Below are positions 16,962 through 25,394 of a DNA stretch of 64,000 nt, one piece after another. Numbering within the stretch: position 1 is the first letter of the stretch; every line of letters starts with the position of its first letter. The translations under genes were made by a program, and so were the position numbers. The notes beneath the pieces are model-generated. The model did no database searches. It saw nothing but the letters and a program-made list of their open reading frames with translations, and was not told the DNA's origin. This DNA is from Vibrio hepatarius. Lineage in GTDB: Bacteria > Pseudomonadota > Gammaproteobacteria > Enterobacterales > Vibrionaceae. The stretch covers positions 930,001 to 994,000 of the forward strand of contig NZ_LHPI01000001.1 in NCBI RefSeq assembly GCF_001274785.1, read 5' to 3'.

Positions 16962-18226
16962 TATCGGCTTTTGAACGAGTCTTTATCGATACCGTGCTTA
17001 CGCATTCTCAAATAGAGTTTCTTACGCGGCACTTGAAGATAAGTTGCAGCGTCGGTCACTCGACCTGAATGCAGGAATAACGCGTCTTCAATCACGCCTT
17101 TTTCATAATCATCAACCAGTTCATCTAAAGGAAGTTGCAGCTCCGCTTGAGTGTACAGCTTCTCTTTGCCAGTAAGTTTCACAATACCTACCGCGTACAG
17201 CTCCGCGACATTACGCAGTTCACGCACGTTGCCTGGCCAGTGATGAGCACGCAGCACCGACAAGTAACTCGACTCTACTTTTGGCACGGTTTTACCCAGT
17301 TTCTTACAACTCAATTTCAAAAAATGGTGAAATAAAACGGCGACATCATCTGGGCGCTGACGCAATCCTGGAACTTCAATCACCCCTTGGTTGAGGATGT
17401 AATACAGCTCAGGCGTGAGATTAGCTTGAGCGATCAATTGTTCCGGTTCATGGTTGAAAACGGCAATCACGCGGACGGGGTGATTATTGCGCTCTTGTTC
17501 GATCAACCATTGTGCTAACAAACGTTGGCATGGTTCACTTAAACGCTCAACGTTATCGAGGATTAACGTACCCACGGCTAAGTTATCCAGTTCAGCCGCG
17601 AGCTGTTCTAGTGTCGTATCCGGCTCAGAGCTCAGCAACTCACACTGCGCGGTCTCGCCTTCTTCCGACATATCATGGATAAGATGTGCCACTAGGTGAC
17701 GACCACTGCCAGACTCACCCCACACCACCACGTGGTTTTTCAACAGCGCAAACTGAGATACGCAATGGCGGATCTGATCGAGTTGCGCGGAACTGCCGAC
17801 TAGCGCTTTATCTATCGTCGAGACCATCGCACGTTTTTGCTCGACAAATGCAGAACGGATATCTAAGTGCGATTTGACCATCTCAAGCAGCTGCGCTGGA
17901 TTGATCGGTTTTTCAACAAACTCACACGCGCCCTTTTTCACCGCATCCACTGCCATCGGAATATCGCCGTGGCCGGTAATTACAATCACCGGAATACGCT
18001 CATCAATCTGTTTGATCTTTTCCAAAAGCTGCAAGCCATGGATTTGAGGCATGTACATATCAAGCAGCACCACGCCCGGCCAATCGGTCGATAAATGCTG
18101 ACATGCCTGAGTAGGGTCAGAAATGGCTTTCGCTGTTAAACCCGCAATGTCCATTAAGTGTTTATACGAGTCCAACACGTCTTGGTCATCATCCACCAAG
18201 AGCACGGAAAATTTATGATTTTGCAT
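16961..18226 (-). CDS. pgtA: Phosphoglycerate transport response regulator PgtA (degenerate AAA+ domain)
   Basis: A 421-residue NtrC-like regulator, third gene of pgtC-pgtB-pgtA. The receiver domain (about 5-120) is intact, with DDD at 12-14, phospho-acceptor D56 in VVLLDMYMP, and K107 in VEKPINP. The central AAA+ domain is altered: Walker A reads GESGSGRH (170-177) with arginine for the catalytic lysine. Walker B is LILDN with asparagine for glutamate. The GAFTGA sigma-54 contact loop is missing, and the arginine-finger segment reads TPELYYIL. The C-terminal Fis-type helix-turn-helix (about 375-415) remains. It overlaps pgtB by 14 bases. In Salmonella, PgtA with PgtB and PgtC controls pgtP expression. 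Here it probably works without ATP hydrolysis or sigma-54. Confidence 0.85.
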   Translation of the reverse strand: MQNHKFSVLLVDDDQDVLDSYKHLMDIAGLTAKAISDPTQACQHLSTDWPGVVLLDMYMPQIHGLQLLEKIKQIDERIPVIVITGHGDIPMAVDAVKKGACEFVEKPINPAQLLEMVKSHLDIRSAFVEQKRAMVSTIDKALVGSSAQLDQIRHCVSQFALLKNHVVVWGESGSGRHLVAHLIHDMSEEGETAQCELLSSEPDTTLEQLAAELDNLAVGTLILDNVERLSEPCQRLLAQWLIEQERNNHPVRVIAVFNHEPEQLIAQANLTPELYYILNQGVIEVPGLRQRPDDVAVLFHHFLKLSCKKLGKTVPKVESSYLSVLRAHHWPGNVRELRNVAELYAVGIVKLTGKEKLYTQAELQLPLDELVDDYEKGVIEDALFLHSGRVTDAATYLQVPRKKLYLRMRKHGIDKDSFKSR

Positions 18227-20573
18227 ATGGCAATTCCAAAATAACTAAAGCACCTTTTTCCAGACTGGACGCAAGGTAAATATGTCCAGCGTACTTCTCC
18301 ATTAATGATTGGCTAATGGTCAAACCCAGCCCTAACCCTACCTCTTTCGTTGTTGTGAATGGAGTAAACAACTTTTCTACAATATGAGTATCAAACCCGG
18401 TTCCGCTGTCTTCAATCGCCACCACATGGTGCGTATCACTGGAATACAACGCAGAAATAGTAATCTTGCGCTTGCTCGCGTTGAGTTCGCTAATCGCGTC
18501 GCAACTGTTCACCAGCAAGTTGATCAGCACTTGTTCAATCGCCAGTTCGTTACCAAACACATCCATGCTGTCGTCAATTTGATTGTCGATTTCAATCATT
18601 TTTCGTTTGGCTTTGGTATTCACAATCGTGATGGCTTGCTCAACCACATCCTTCAACATCAACTGACGCGCAGGTTGCTCTGCATCGGGTTTTTTCGCAA
18701 AACTGCGCAAACTGCTGATGATTTTGCTCATTCGGTGTGACAAGCTTTCAACTTGGTCAATCGACTTATTCACCGCTGCAACATTGCCACTCTCACATGA
18801 AAGTTTAGCGCTATATAGGTAAGTCGACATCGCGTTAAGCGGCTGATTGAGTTCGTGCGCAAGGCTGGTCATGGTTTGCCCAACCACCGCCATTTTCGCT
18901 GCTTGAATCAACTCGCCCTGAGTTTTCTTCAAATGCATTTCAGCGCGCTCACGCTCGTTGATCTCTTCACAAAGCATCTCGTTCTTTTCGACTAAATCGC
19001 GGGTTTTCTCCGCGACGCGACGCTCTAGTTCTTTCGCAGTCAAAGCTTGCTCAGTGATGTCGGTAATCGTCACGATCACTTTGTTCAACTGACCGTGAGA
19101 AAACAGATGGAAGTCGAAATGCAGGTAACATTGAGTCAAACCCACAACACAAAGCGTGATTTCATCACGACCTTCTTTGAACAAAGTGCCACTGCGTTTA
19201 AACACCCGAGCAAGAATGCGCTGATTATTACCTTCAAACGATTGCCAAATCAGCTTCTGCTCAACTTCCCCTTGCATCGTCAATAATCGACGCGCACTTA
19301 GGTTGGCAGACTCTACGTAACCAGCTAAATCACAGGTCAGCAAGCTTGCTGAAGTATTGTTTATCAGGCTGACTGCGTTGGTTCTCTGCATCTCTTTGAC
19401 GCTTTCACCGTACTCAATCAGCTTTTCACTTAAGCGGCCGATCTCGTCATCACCATCGACCAATATCGGGTGGCTTAAATCGCCTTTGGTGATCGCATCA
19501 ATGCTATTACTGATTGCGGTCAAGCGCGCCACGATACGGCGGTTGATAAAGTAGTACGTCAAAAACAGCGACATCAAAATCGAAACGCTGAAACACACAA
19601 TCAGGATGTGGTTGCCATAAGACACTAACGTCGCGGTCTGCTTCTTCACATCAACAAACGTTTTGTCAGCGCGCTTCACCACTTGAGCTATCTGTTTATG
19701 TATTTCACCAAGTTGGGTATCAATCTGTTCCTGTAAGCTGGCAATTCGATGATTCAGTGCGACTTTATCTAACGCCTGAAGATAAAACACGCCTTGTGGC
19801 AGTAGTAATACTTCCAGTTCTTGAATCAGTTGCTGATAGGAGATCGATGAGCGCAACGTGAGAATCGGTTGGCTGCTTTTGATCAGCTCATCCAATTTGT
19901 ATTGGATTACCTTGGTGGCGTTATGTACTTGCGCCAGTTGCTCGGCTTCCATCACATCGCTGGTCATGGAGAACACGTCCGACTCCACATCCAATACGTG
20001 CTGAATGGTGCGCAGTTGCTCTAACGCAATCGTACGCTCTTCGCCGTCTTCCCCACGACTAATCAGCCAGTGCAGTTCTTGGCGAATCGGCGTAAGTTCA
20101 GAGCGTATATCCTGATGTAGCCAGTTGATTTGCTCTTTGAGTTTGTTGATTTGGCGTGTTTGCTCAACGCGTTGCTGCACCAAATGGCTGTAGTTTGATA
20201 GCGTTTGTTCTAGCTCTAGGTACAACTCCGACAATATCGCGGCTTCTTCGTCATCCAGCGGGTTGGTTTGTACATCGGTTAACGCGGCTTTGACGGCGGC
20301 AAGCTGTTCTGAGAGCTCTACCACTAGACTGTCGATCTCAACGCGGTTCGTGAGTGTCGGCAGTAACTGCACGCGGTGACGTATTTCACTACTTCGGCTT
20401 TCAAGAAGATAGCTGGTGTTATATTTAGGTACGCTGTTTTCAAGCAGTTCGCTAACTTGGCCGTCCAACCGGCTCCAAGTCAACCACGCCACCGCACTCA
20501 CCACGGTGAGCAGCGCGGTTGTGCCTGTAAACGCTAGGATCAGCTTTGCACCGATGGTACTCCACTTTTTCAT
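18213..20573 (-). CDS. pgtB: Phosphoglycerate sensor histidine kinase PgtB
   Basis: A 786-residue inner-membrane sensor kinase. It has a first membrane helix (about 10-32), a long coiled-coil periplasmic region with no Cache signature, a second helix (about 325-345), HAMP (NRRIVARLTAISNSIDAITKGDL), a PAS-like region, and a coiled segment. The kinase core has the H-box SLAHELNQPL with phospho-accepting H573, N-box LLVNSCDAI, and G-boxes EDSGTGFD and GLGLGLTISQSL. It overlaps both neighbours (4 bases with pgtC, 14 with pgtA), which points to tight translational coupling. It probably senses phosphoglycerate through the periplasmic protein PgtC and phosphorylates PgtA. Confidence 0.88.
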   Translation of the reverse strand: MKKWSTIGAKLILAFTGTTALLTVVSAVAWLTWSRLDGQVSELLENSVPKYNTSYLLESRSSEIRHRVQLLPTLTNRVEIDSLVVELSEQLAAVKAALTDVQTNPLDDEEAAILSELYLELEQTLSNYSHLVQQRVEQTRQINKLKEQINWLHQDIRSELTPIRQELHWLISRGEDGEERTIALEQLRTIQHVLDVESDVFSMTSDVMEAEQLAQVHNATKVIQYKLDELIKSSQPILTLRSSISYQQLIQELEVLLLPQGVFYLQALDKVALNHRIASLQEQIDTQLGEIHKQIAQVVKRADKTFVDVKKQTATLVSYGNHILIVCFSVSILMSLFLTYYFINRRIVARLTAISNSIDAITKGDLSHPILVDGDDEIGRLSEKLIEYGESVKEMQRTNAVSLINNTSASLLTCDLAGYVESANLSARRLLTMQGEVEQKLIWQSFEGNNQRILARVFKRSGTLFKEGRDEITLCVVGLTQCYLHFDFHLFSHGQLNKVIVTITDITEQALTAKELERRVAEKTRDLVEKNEMLCEEINERERAEMHLKKTQGELIQAAKMAVVGQTMTSLAHELNQPLNAMSTYLYSAKLSCESGNVAAVNKSIDQVESLSHRMSKIISSLRSFAKKPDAEQPARQLMLKDVVEQAITIVNTKAKRKMIEIDNQIDDSMDVFGNELAIEQVLINLLVNSCDAISELNASKRKITISALYSSDTHHVVAIEDSGTGFDTHIVEKLFTPFTTTKEVGLGLGLTISQSLMEKYAGHIYLASSLEKGALVILELPYAKS

Positions 20574-21865
20574 TTACCTAGCTCTTTTTGTAATTTGCGG
20601 AACTCAATTTCGACTTCTTGCAGGTTGGTATCAAACTCCACACCGAATCGGTAGCTAAACTCCGCCAGCATCGCAACTTCTAACCCTTCGGCGTCCGCGC
20701 TGCCTTCAATCGCTTGTGCAACACTAACACCTAACTGCTCGACCTGCTCCTCACTAAATGGAATCGCAAACAGTTTACTGATTAGTGCATCGATTCGTTT
20801 TAACTGTTCCGGCTTATCTTGATACTTGACTTTGAAGCGGGACAAGCTCAACCAAACATCTTGTAGCTCCGGTAAACGCTTGGTAATTGCTTCATCAAAG
20901 ATCAGGTTAACCAACTTCTCACGCTTCATCAGCTTATCTAAGTCCAACGCTGGAACTTGGTCACTGTGCAGAGAGTTATCTGAAATCGAGTGCTTAGCGA
21001 AGTTTGACTCCAGCATTTCGCTTTGAATTTTGTCTGACAGTAGCAACTTAATGAACTGATGAGCGATTTCGTTGACACCCGGTTTATTAAGGATCGCGAC
21101 ATAGGTTGGCATTAGTGTGAAGTCATGGTCATAGCCAAAGCCGACATATTGGTATCGCTTCGGCAACACCAACGCGTAGCTATCAATTGTTGGGCCGATA
21201 CCAAACTGCCCTTTCGCTACGTAGTCACTCACGCCAAAACTGCGCGACGAAATGGTTCCTAAGTTGGCCCCAACGTTTAAGAGAATCGACCAGCCTTGGT
21301 CCCAACCGTATCGCGCGAGGATGCTCTCAACCATCATTTGAGTCGTACCAGAGCGGCTCGGGGTGCTCATGGTGATATGACCAAAATACGCTGGTGAAGT
21401 TAAATCGATAAATTTCTCAGGCTTCTCAAGACCGTTGGCTTTGAGGTAGTCACTATTCCACACCAGGCCTGCGCCGGAGTAGCCGACACTGACCACTTTA
21501 TCTTGATTAGGCAGCACAAACGGAGTTAGCCAATCTGGCATCTCTGCACCAAACGATGCGGTAGAAAGCAGTTCGTGCTGATCGAGGTCTTTCATCACAA
21601 AAGGAGAAGAACTCAATACAAGGTCGATGTCTTGTATATAGCTTTTATTCAGCAAGTGGCTGGCAGACTGAGTACGGCGGTAAATCAGAGAGGTATCTAC
21701 TGTTGGGTATTGTGTTTTATATTCTGAAATTAGCTCGGCCAAAGGTTCACCAGAAAAGGTGGTTAGGATTACTAAGCCATCTTTATCCGCCTTTACTGGC
21801 GTGGCAATGCTCGCTAAACAGACAGCAAATGCAGCTAACTTTGTCCCGGTGCTCTTAGTATTCAA
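20570..21865 (-). CDS. pgtC: Periplasmic binding-like regulatory protein PgtC
   Basis: A 431-residue exported protein related to iron/thiosulfate-type ABC solute-binding proteins (LVILTTFSGEPLAELISEYKTQYP at the mature N-terminus, then DLVLSSSPFVMK and LVWNSDYLK). There is no transporter beside it; in the pgt system it acts as the sensor partner of PgtB. No ATG is available. I place the start at a TTG at 21865: this gives a clean signal peptide (MNTKSTGTKLAAF...TPVKA, cleavage about residue 26), and AAGGGA lies 9 bases upstream. A further in-frame TTG at 21895 would add ten residues ahead of that ribosome site. Confidence 0.85.
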   Translation of the reverse strand: MNTKSTGTKLAAFAVCLASIATPVKADKDGLVILTTFSGEPLAELISEYKTQYPTVDTSLIYRRTQSASHLLNKSYIQDIDLVLSSSPFVMKDLDQHELLSTASFGAEMPDWLTPFVLPNQDKVVSVGYSGAGLVWNSDYLKANGLEKPEKFIDLTSPAYFGHITMSTPSRSGTTQMMVESILARYGWDQGWSILLNVGANLGTISSRSFGVSDYVAKGQFGIGPTIDSYALVLPKRYQYVGFGYDHDFTLMPTYVAILNKPGVNEIAHQFIKLLLSDKIQSEMLESNFAKHSISDNSLHSDQVPALDLDKLMKREKLVNLIFDEAITKRLPELQDVWLSLSRFKVKYQDKPEQLKRIDALISKLFAIPFSEEQVEQLGVSVAQAIEGSADAEGLEVAMLAEFSYRFGVEFDTNLQEVEIEFRKLQKELGK

Positions 21866-22152
21866 ATCACAAAATCCCTTAAAAATGTGCGTCAATTCAA
21901 AATCTCATAATCAGACACAAAATATGTGTCTGTCAGGTTTGTGTCATTGCTGACGCAAATCGTCAATTCGTTAGACATAATTTTATCAATTTCACCCCAC
22001 TTTGGATGGTGAAACGTGGCAATTTTAACTCATGCTTTTTACTTGTTTGAGTCAGTTTTGTCTCAAAACCCCATTTTTGAAGTTCTCCCGCTCCGTTTGC
22101 ATGATGCTCCCGACAACTCATTTACCGTCACAATCCACGGAGTGAAACAATT
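21866..22152. promoter_or_regulatory. pgtC-pgtP divergent control region with three dyads
   Basis: Three inverted repeats are visible: CAGACACA-N5-TGTGTCTG at 21912-21932 (perfect), TTTCACC-N11-GGTGAAA at 21990-22014, and TTTGAG-N10-CTCAAA at 22046-22067. Direct copies of CGTCAATTC also occur near 21890 and 21961. I found no TGGC/TGC pair with sigma-54 spacing. One or more dyads are probably PgtA binding sites, given that PgtA is the neighbouring regulator. Confidence 0.6.
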
Positions 22153-23529
22153 ATGTTTAATTTCTTCAAAACGCGTCCGGACTTACCTCTGTCCGACAGC
22201 AACAAAGGGGCGATGCAAGCCCGATTCAAAAGCTACCAATGGCAAGTATTCTTAGGTCTTGTTTTTGGTTATGCCGTGTTCTACGTCGTTCGTATGAGCT
22301 TAGGTGTTGTTAAAAAACCAATGCTAGATGCTGGCATCGTAAGCCTCGAAGAACTTGGTATCATGGGTTCTGCGTTCTTCTTCACTTACGCAATTGGTAA
22401 ATTCTCAAACGGCTTCCTTTCTGACTATGCCAACATCGGCCGCTTTATGTCGTTCTCGCTGCTACTTTCGGGTGCAACAGCGATTTTCATGGGTCTTAAC
22501 ACAACAGCGTTCTTCTTCATCCTTCTTTGGGGTCTGAACGGTTGGTTCCAATCTGTTGGTTCTGCGCCTTCTTGTGTATCTCTATTCCAGTGGTTCTCAC
22601 CAAAACAACGTGGTAGCCGTTACTCTATCTGGGGTGGTTCTCGTAACATCGGTGAAGGTATCACTTGGATCCTAACTGCGACTCTAGTGAGCTACCTAGG
22701 TTGGCAAGCAGGTTTCATCGGTGCAGGTATTGCGGCAGTTATCGCAGCACTATGTATGTTCTTCATCCTTAAAGACCGTCCACAAACTTACGGTCTACCA
22801 GATGCAGCAACGGCATTTGACGAAGAACCTGAAATCAAGAAAAAGAACGATCCAAAAGAAACGCGCCGTGCGCAAATGTTCATCCTTAAGCAACCTACAG
22901 TTTGGCTAATTGCTGCTGCATGTGCTGCGATGTACGTATCTCGCTACGCGATGTCTTCTTGGGCGGTACTTTACCTACAAGAGTCTAAAGGTTACTCACT
23001 GATTGACGCTGGTTTTGCAATGTCTACTTACCCAATCGCGGGTCTAGCGGGTGCGATTCTATCAGGCATCATCTCTGACAAAGTGTTTAACGCTAACCGT
23101 CACATCCCAACACTGCTTTACGGTATCGCAAACATCGCTGGTATGTGTCTGATGTTCTTCGGTCCAGACAACCGTGTAATTGACGCTGTTGCTCTAGGTC
23201 TAATCGGTTTCGCAATTGGTGGTCTAGTTGTATTCCTAGCGGGTCTAACGGCTTGTGACCTAATGCCTAAGAACGCGGTAGGTGCGGTGAAAGGCTTCAT
23301 CGGTCTGTTCTCTTACATGGCGGCATCTGCTCAGGAAGTTGTTTCAGCATCGCTTATCAAGATCACTGAAGTTGATGGCGTAACTAAGTACGACTTCTCT
23401 CAAGCACAGTACTTCTGGCTAGCGGCGGGTGTGGTATCTCTACTTCTTGCTCTAACAGTATGGAACGCGAAGAAAGTCGTTGATATCGACGAACCACAAG
23501 CTGAGCTAAAAGAAAGCACTGCTAACTAA
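22153..23529 (+). CDS. pgtP: Phosphoglycerate transporter PgtP (MFS, organophosphate:phosphate antiporter family)
   Basis: A 458-residue, 12-helix protein of the GlpT/UhpT/PgtP family, which exchanges inorganic phosphate for external 3-phosphoglycerate, 2-phosphoglycerate and PEP. Typical family segments are VFYVVRMSLGVVKKPML in helix 1, GKFSNGFLSDYANIGRFM, and WFSPKQRGSRYSIWGGSRNIGEG. The start ATG has CGGAG upstream. It diverges from pgtC, and its own regulators pgtCBA lie on the other strand, the order expected for this system. Codon use is strongly biased, suggesting high expression when induced. Two or three hairpins follow the stop. Confidence 0.93.
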   Translation: MFNFFKTRPDLPLSDSNKGAMQARFKSYQWQVFLGLVFGYAVFYVVRMSLGVVKKPMLDAGIVSLEELGIMGSAFFFTYAIGKFSNGFLSDYANIGRFMSFSLLLSGATAIFMGLNTTAFFFILLWGLNGWFQSVGSAPSCVSLFQWFSPKQRGSRYSIWGGSRNIGEGITWILTATLVSYLGWQAGFIGAGIAAVIAALCMFFILKDRPQTYGLPDAATAFDEEPEIKKKNDPKETRRAQMFILKQPTVWLIAAACAAMYVSRYAMSSWAVLYLQESKGYSLIDAGFAMSTYPIAGLAGAILSGIISDKVFNANRHIPTLLYGIANIAGMCLMFFGPDNRVIDAVALGLIGFAIGGLVVFLAGLTACDLMPKNAVGAVKGFIGLFSYMAASAQEVVSASLIKITEVDGVTKYDFSQAQYFWLAAGVVSLLLALTVWNAKKVVDIDEPQAELKESTAN

Positions 23530-23537
23530 CGAAATAC

Positions 23538-23591
23538 AAGGGGGCCTCGGCCCCCTTAGGCTGGTGAAAGCCTAGTGTTTGTAGTGACACA
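23538..23591. terminator. Cluster of hairpins between pgtP and pykA
   Basis: A perfect stem AAGGGGGCC/GGCCCCCTT (23538-23557) is followed at once by TAGGCT-N6-AGCCTA (23557-23574) and then by a small stem AGTGAC-ACA-GTCACT beginning near 23584. None has a T-run. They may stop or protect the pgtP mRNA; the exact role is unclear. Confidence 0.6.
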
Positions 23592-23696
23592 GTCACTTGC
23601 ACGATGGCTCACAAGTGGCAACAACTATAAATAACGGCATAACCAGCCACCCCACTTTTTATTTACTCATTTTAATCGTGTAGTTACAGGTAAGTT

Positions 23697-25157
23697 ATGA
23701 ATAAAACTAAAATCGTCGCAACTTTAGGCCCGGCGAGCCAAGATGTAGAAACTCTTTCACAAATGATTCTCGCTGGCGTGAATGTCGTCCGCCTGAACTT
23801 TTCACACGGTAAACAGGAAGACCATGTTGCAACAGCGCTAAAAGTCCGTTCTATCGCGAAGCAACTCGGCAAACACGTTGGTATTCTCGTTGACCTACAA
23901 GGTCCAAAAATTCGTATCTCTGGCTTCGAGTCAGACGTGATCACTCTTAAACAAGATGACATTTTCTACCTAGACGGCACATTAGACCCACAAGCAGGCA
24001 ATCAAGAATCGGTTGGCCTTGACTACCCAGAGCTGATCAACGACCTAGAAGTTGGCCATATCCTGCTCCTGGATGACGGCCGAATTCAACTTGAAACTCT
24101 CGAAGTCGACAAAGCGAACCAACTGGTTAAAACACGTGCGATGAACGGTGGCAAACTATCAAACCGTAAAGGCATCAACCTACTAGGGGGAGGTCTTTCT
24201 GCGCCAGCGCTAACAGACAAAGACAAGCAAGACATCGCAACCGCAGCCGTCATTGACGCAGATTTCCTTGCTGTTTCTTTCCCACGTAACGCAGACGATC
24301 TTCATTACGCACGCTCCATTGCTCGCCAAGCGGGTTGTAGCGCTCAAATCGTGGCTAAAGTCGAGCGCGCTGAGATCGTGACTGATGAGGCATCGATGGA
24401 CAAAGTTATCGAAGCGTCTGACGTTATCATGGTTGCACGTGGCGACTTAGGCGTTGAAATCGGTGATGCCCGCCTACCCGTCGTACAAAAAGCGTTGATT
24501 TCACGTTCTAAACACCTAGGCAAACCGGTTATCACTGCAACGCAGATGATGGAATCAATGATTGAAAACCCACTGCCAACGCGTGCAGAAGTGATGGACG
24601 TAGCCAACGCTATTATCGATGGTACCGACGCAGTCATGTTATCTGCCGAATCCGCAATGGGCGCTTACCCAGTTGAAGCGGTGAAAGCAATGGCGCGTAT
24701 TGCCGAAGGCGTGGAAGCGGATACGTCTTGCTCCGGCACCTGCTGGGAACAGATCCAGCAGCTATGCAGCGACAGCAGCAAGAGCTTTGCGGTCTCTTCG
24801 ATGATTTCAGCCACTCGCTCTGAAGATAGCTTAGGCGTAGCGGTATTTACCGAAAGTGGTGAAACACCGCTGTTGATGTCTCGTTGCCACAGTCGCGCGA
24901 CCATCTGGGCATTAAGCAGCGACGAAAAGCTACTGGCGAAACTGTCTATCTTACGTGGTGTCGAGCCAGTATACGCGCAGCCAGTACCAAACAACTCAGA
25001 AGTGACTACTACAGTTTTGCCGCTAATCAACAGCGAGTTGGAAAAACGAAACATTTCTTCGCTACTGATTTCACGTTTTGAATCGGTAGAAGGCGTTGGC
25101 GACATTAACATCAGCCGTCTTGTGCAGCTCAAGAAGAAGGAATGTGTCGCCGCTTAG
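23697..25157 (+). CDS. pykA: Pyruvate kinase (PykA type)
   Basis: A 486-residue pyruvate kinase converting PEP and ADP to pyruvate and ATP. It has the N-terminal KTKIVATLGPAS, the RLNFSHG segment, DLQGPKIRISGF, the metal and substrate segment KVERAEIV...VMVARGDLGVEIG, and the signature ITATQMMESMIENPLPTRAEVMDVANAIIDGTDAVMLS (split here over residues about 280-317). The segments DLQGPKIR, LGGGLSA and VSFPRNADDLHYAR match the AMP-type PykA rather than PykF. The C-terminal regulatory domain is present but diverged. Its place next to the phosphoglycerate/PEP transporter makes metabolic sense, though hairpins separate the two genes. Confidence 0.93.
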   Translation: MNKTKIVATLGPASQDVETLSQMILAGVNVVRLNFSHGKQEDHVATALKVRSIAKQLGKHVGILVDLQGPKIRISGFESDVITLKQDDIFYLDGTLDPQAGNQESVGLDYPELINDLEVGHILLLDDGRIQLETLEVDKANQLVKTRAMNGGKLSNRKGINLLGGGLSAPALTDKDKQDIATAAVIDADFLAVSFPRNADDLHYARSIARQAGCSAQIVAKVERAEIVTDEASMDKVIEASDVIMVARGDLGVEIGDARLPVVQKALISRSKHLGKPVITATQMMESMIENPLPTRAEVMDVANAIIDGTDAVMLSAESAMGAYPVEAVKAMARIAEGVEADTSCSGTCWEQIQQLCSDSSKSFAVSSMISATRSEDSLGVAVFTESGETPLLMSRCHSRATIWALSSDEKLLAKLSILRGVEPVYAQPVPNNSEVTTTVLPLINSELEKRNISSLLISRFESVEGVGDINISRLVQLKKKECVAA

Positions 25158-25224
25158 TGTGTTCTCCCAAACGTTAATCACCCTCCCCCACACCCTTGCT
25201 CCACAAGGAAACTTTAGGGATTTT

Positions 25225-25252
25225 GGCCTACCTTCGGGTAGGTCCTTTTTTT
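25225..25252 (+). terminator. Intrinsic terminator of pykA
   Basis: GGCCTACC-TTCG-GGTAGGTCC forms an eight-pair stem with one G-T pair and a stable UUCG loop, followed by seven T. Confidence 0.92.
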
Positions 25253-25394
25253 ACTCTTTTCTCGTTTCAACACTATCCGTTTTAAGTTAAAGTCGACAGC
25301 AAGCTAGAATTAGCTCTTTACAAAGGACTTTTAAACGCTATTATTCCAGCGCAAACGATTGCCCCACTATTTGTGTGTCTATTTTGAGGATTTT

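Noticed and set aside
22001..22040. Possible sigma-54 promoter (TGGCA ... TGC) before pgtP
   Set aside because: The GG-to-GC spacing is 14 bases, not the 10 required.
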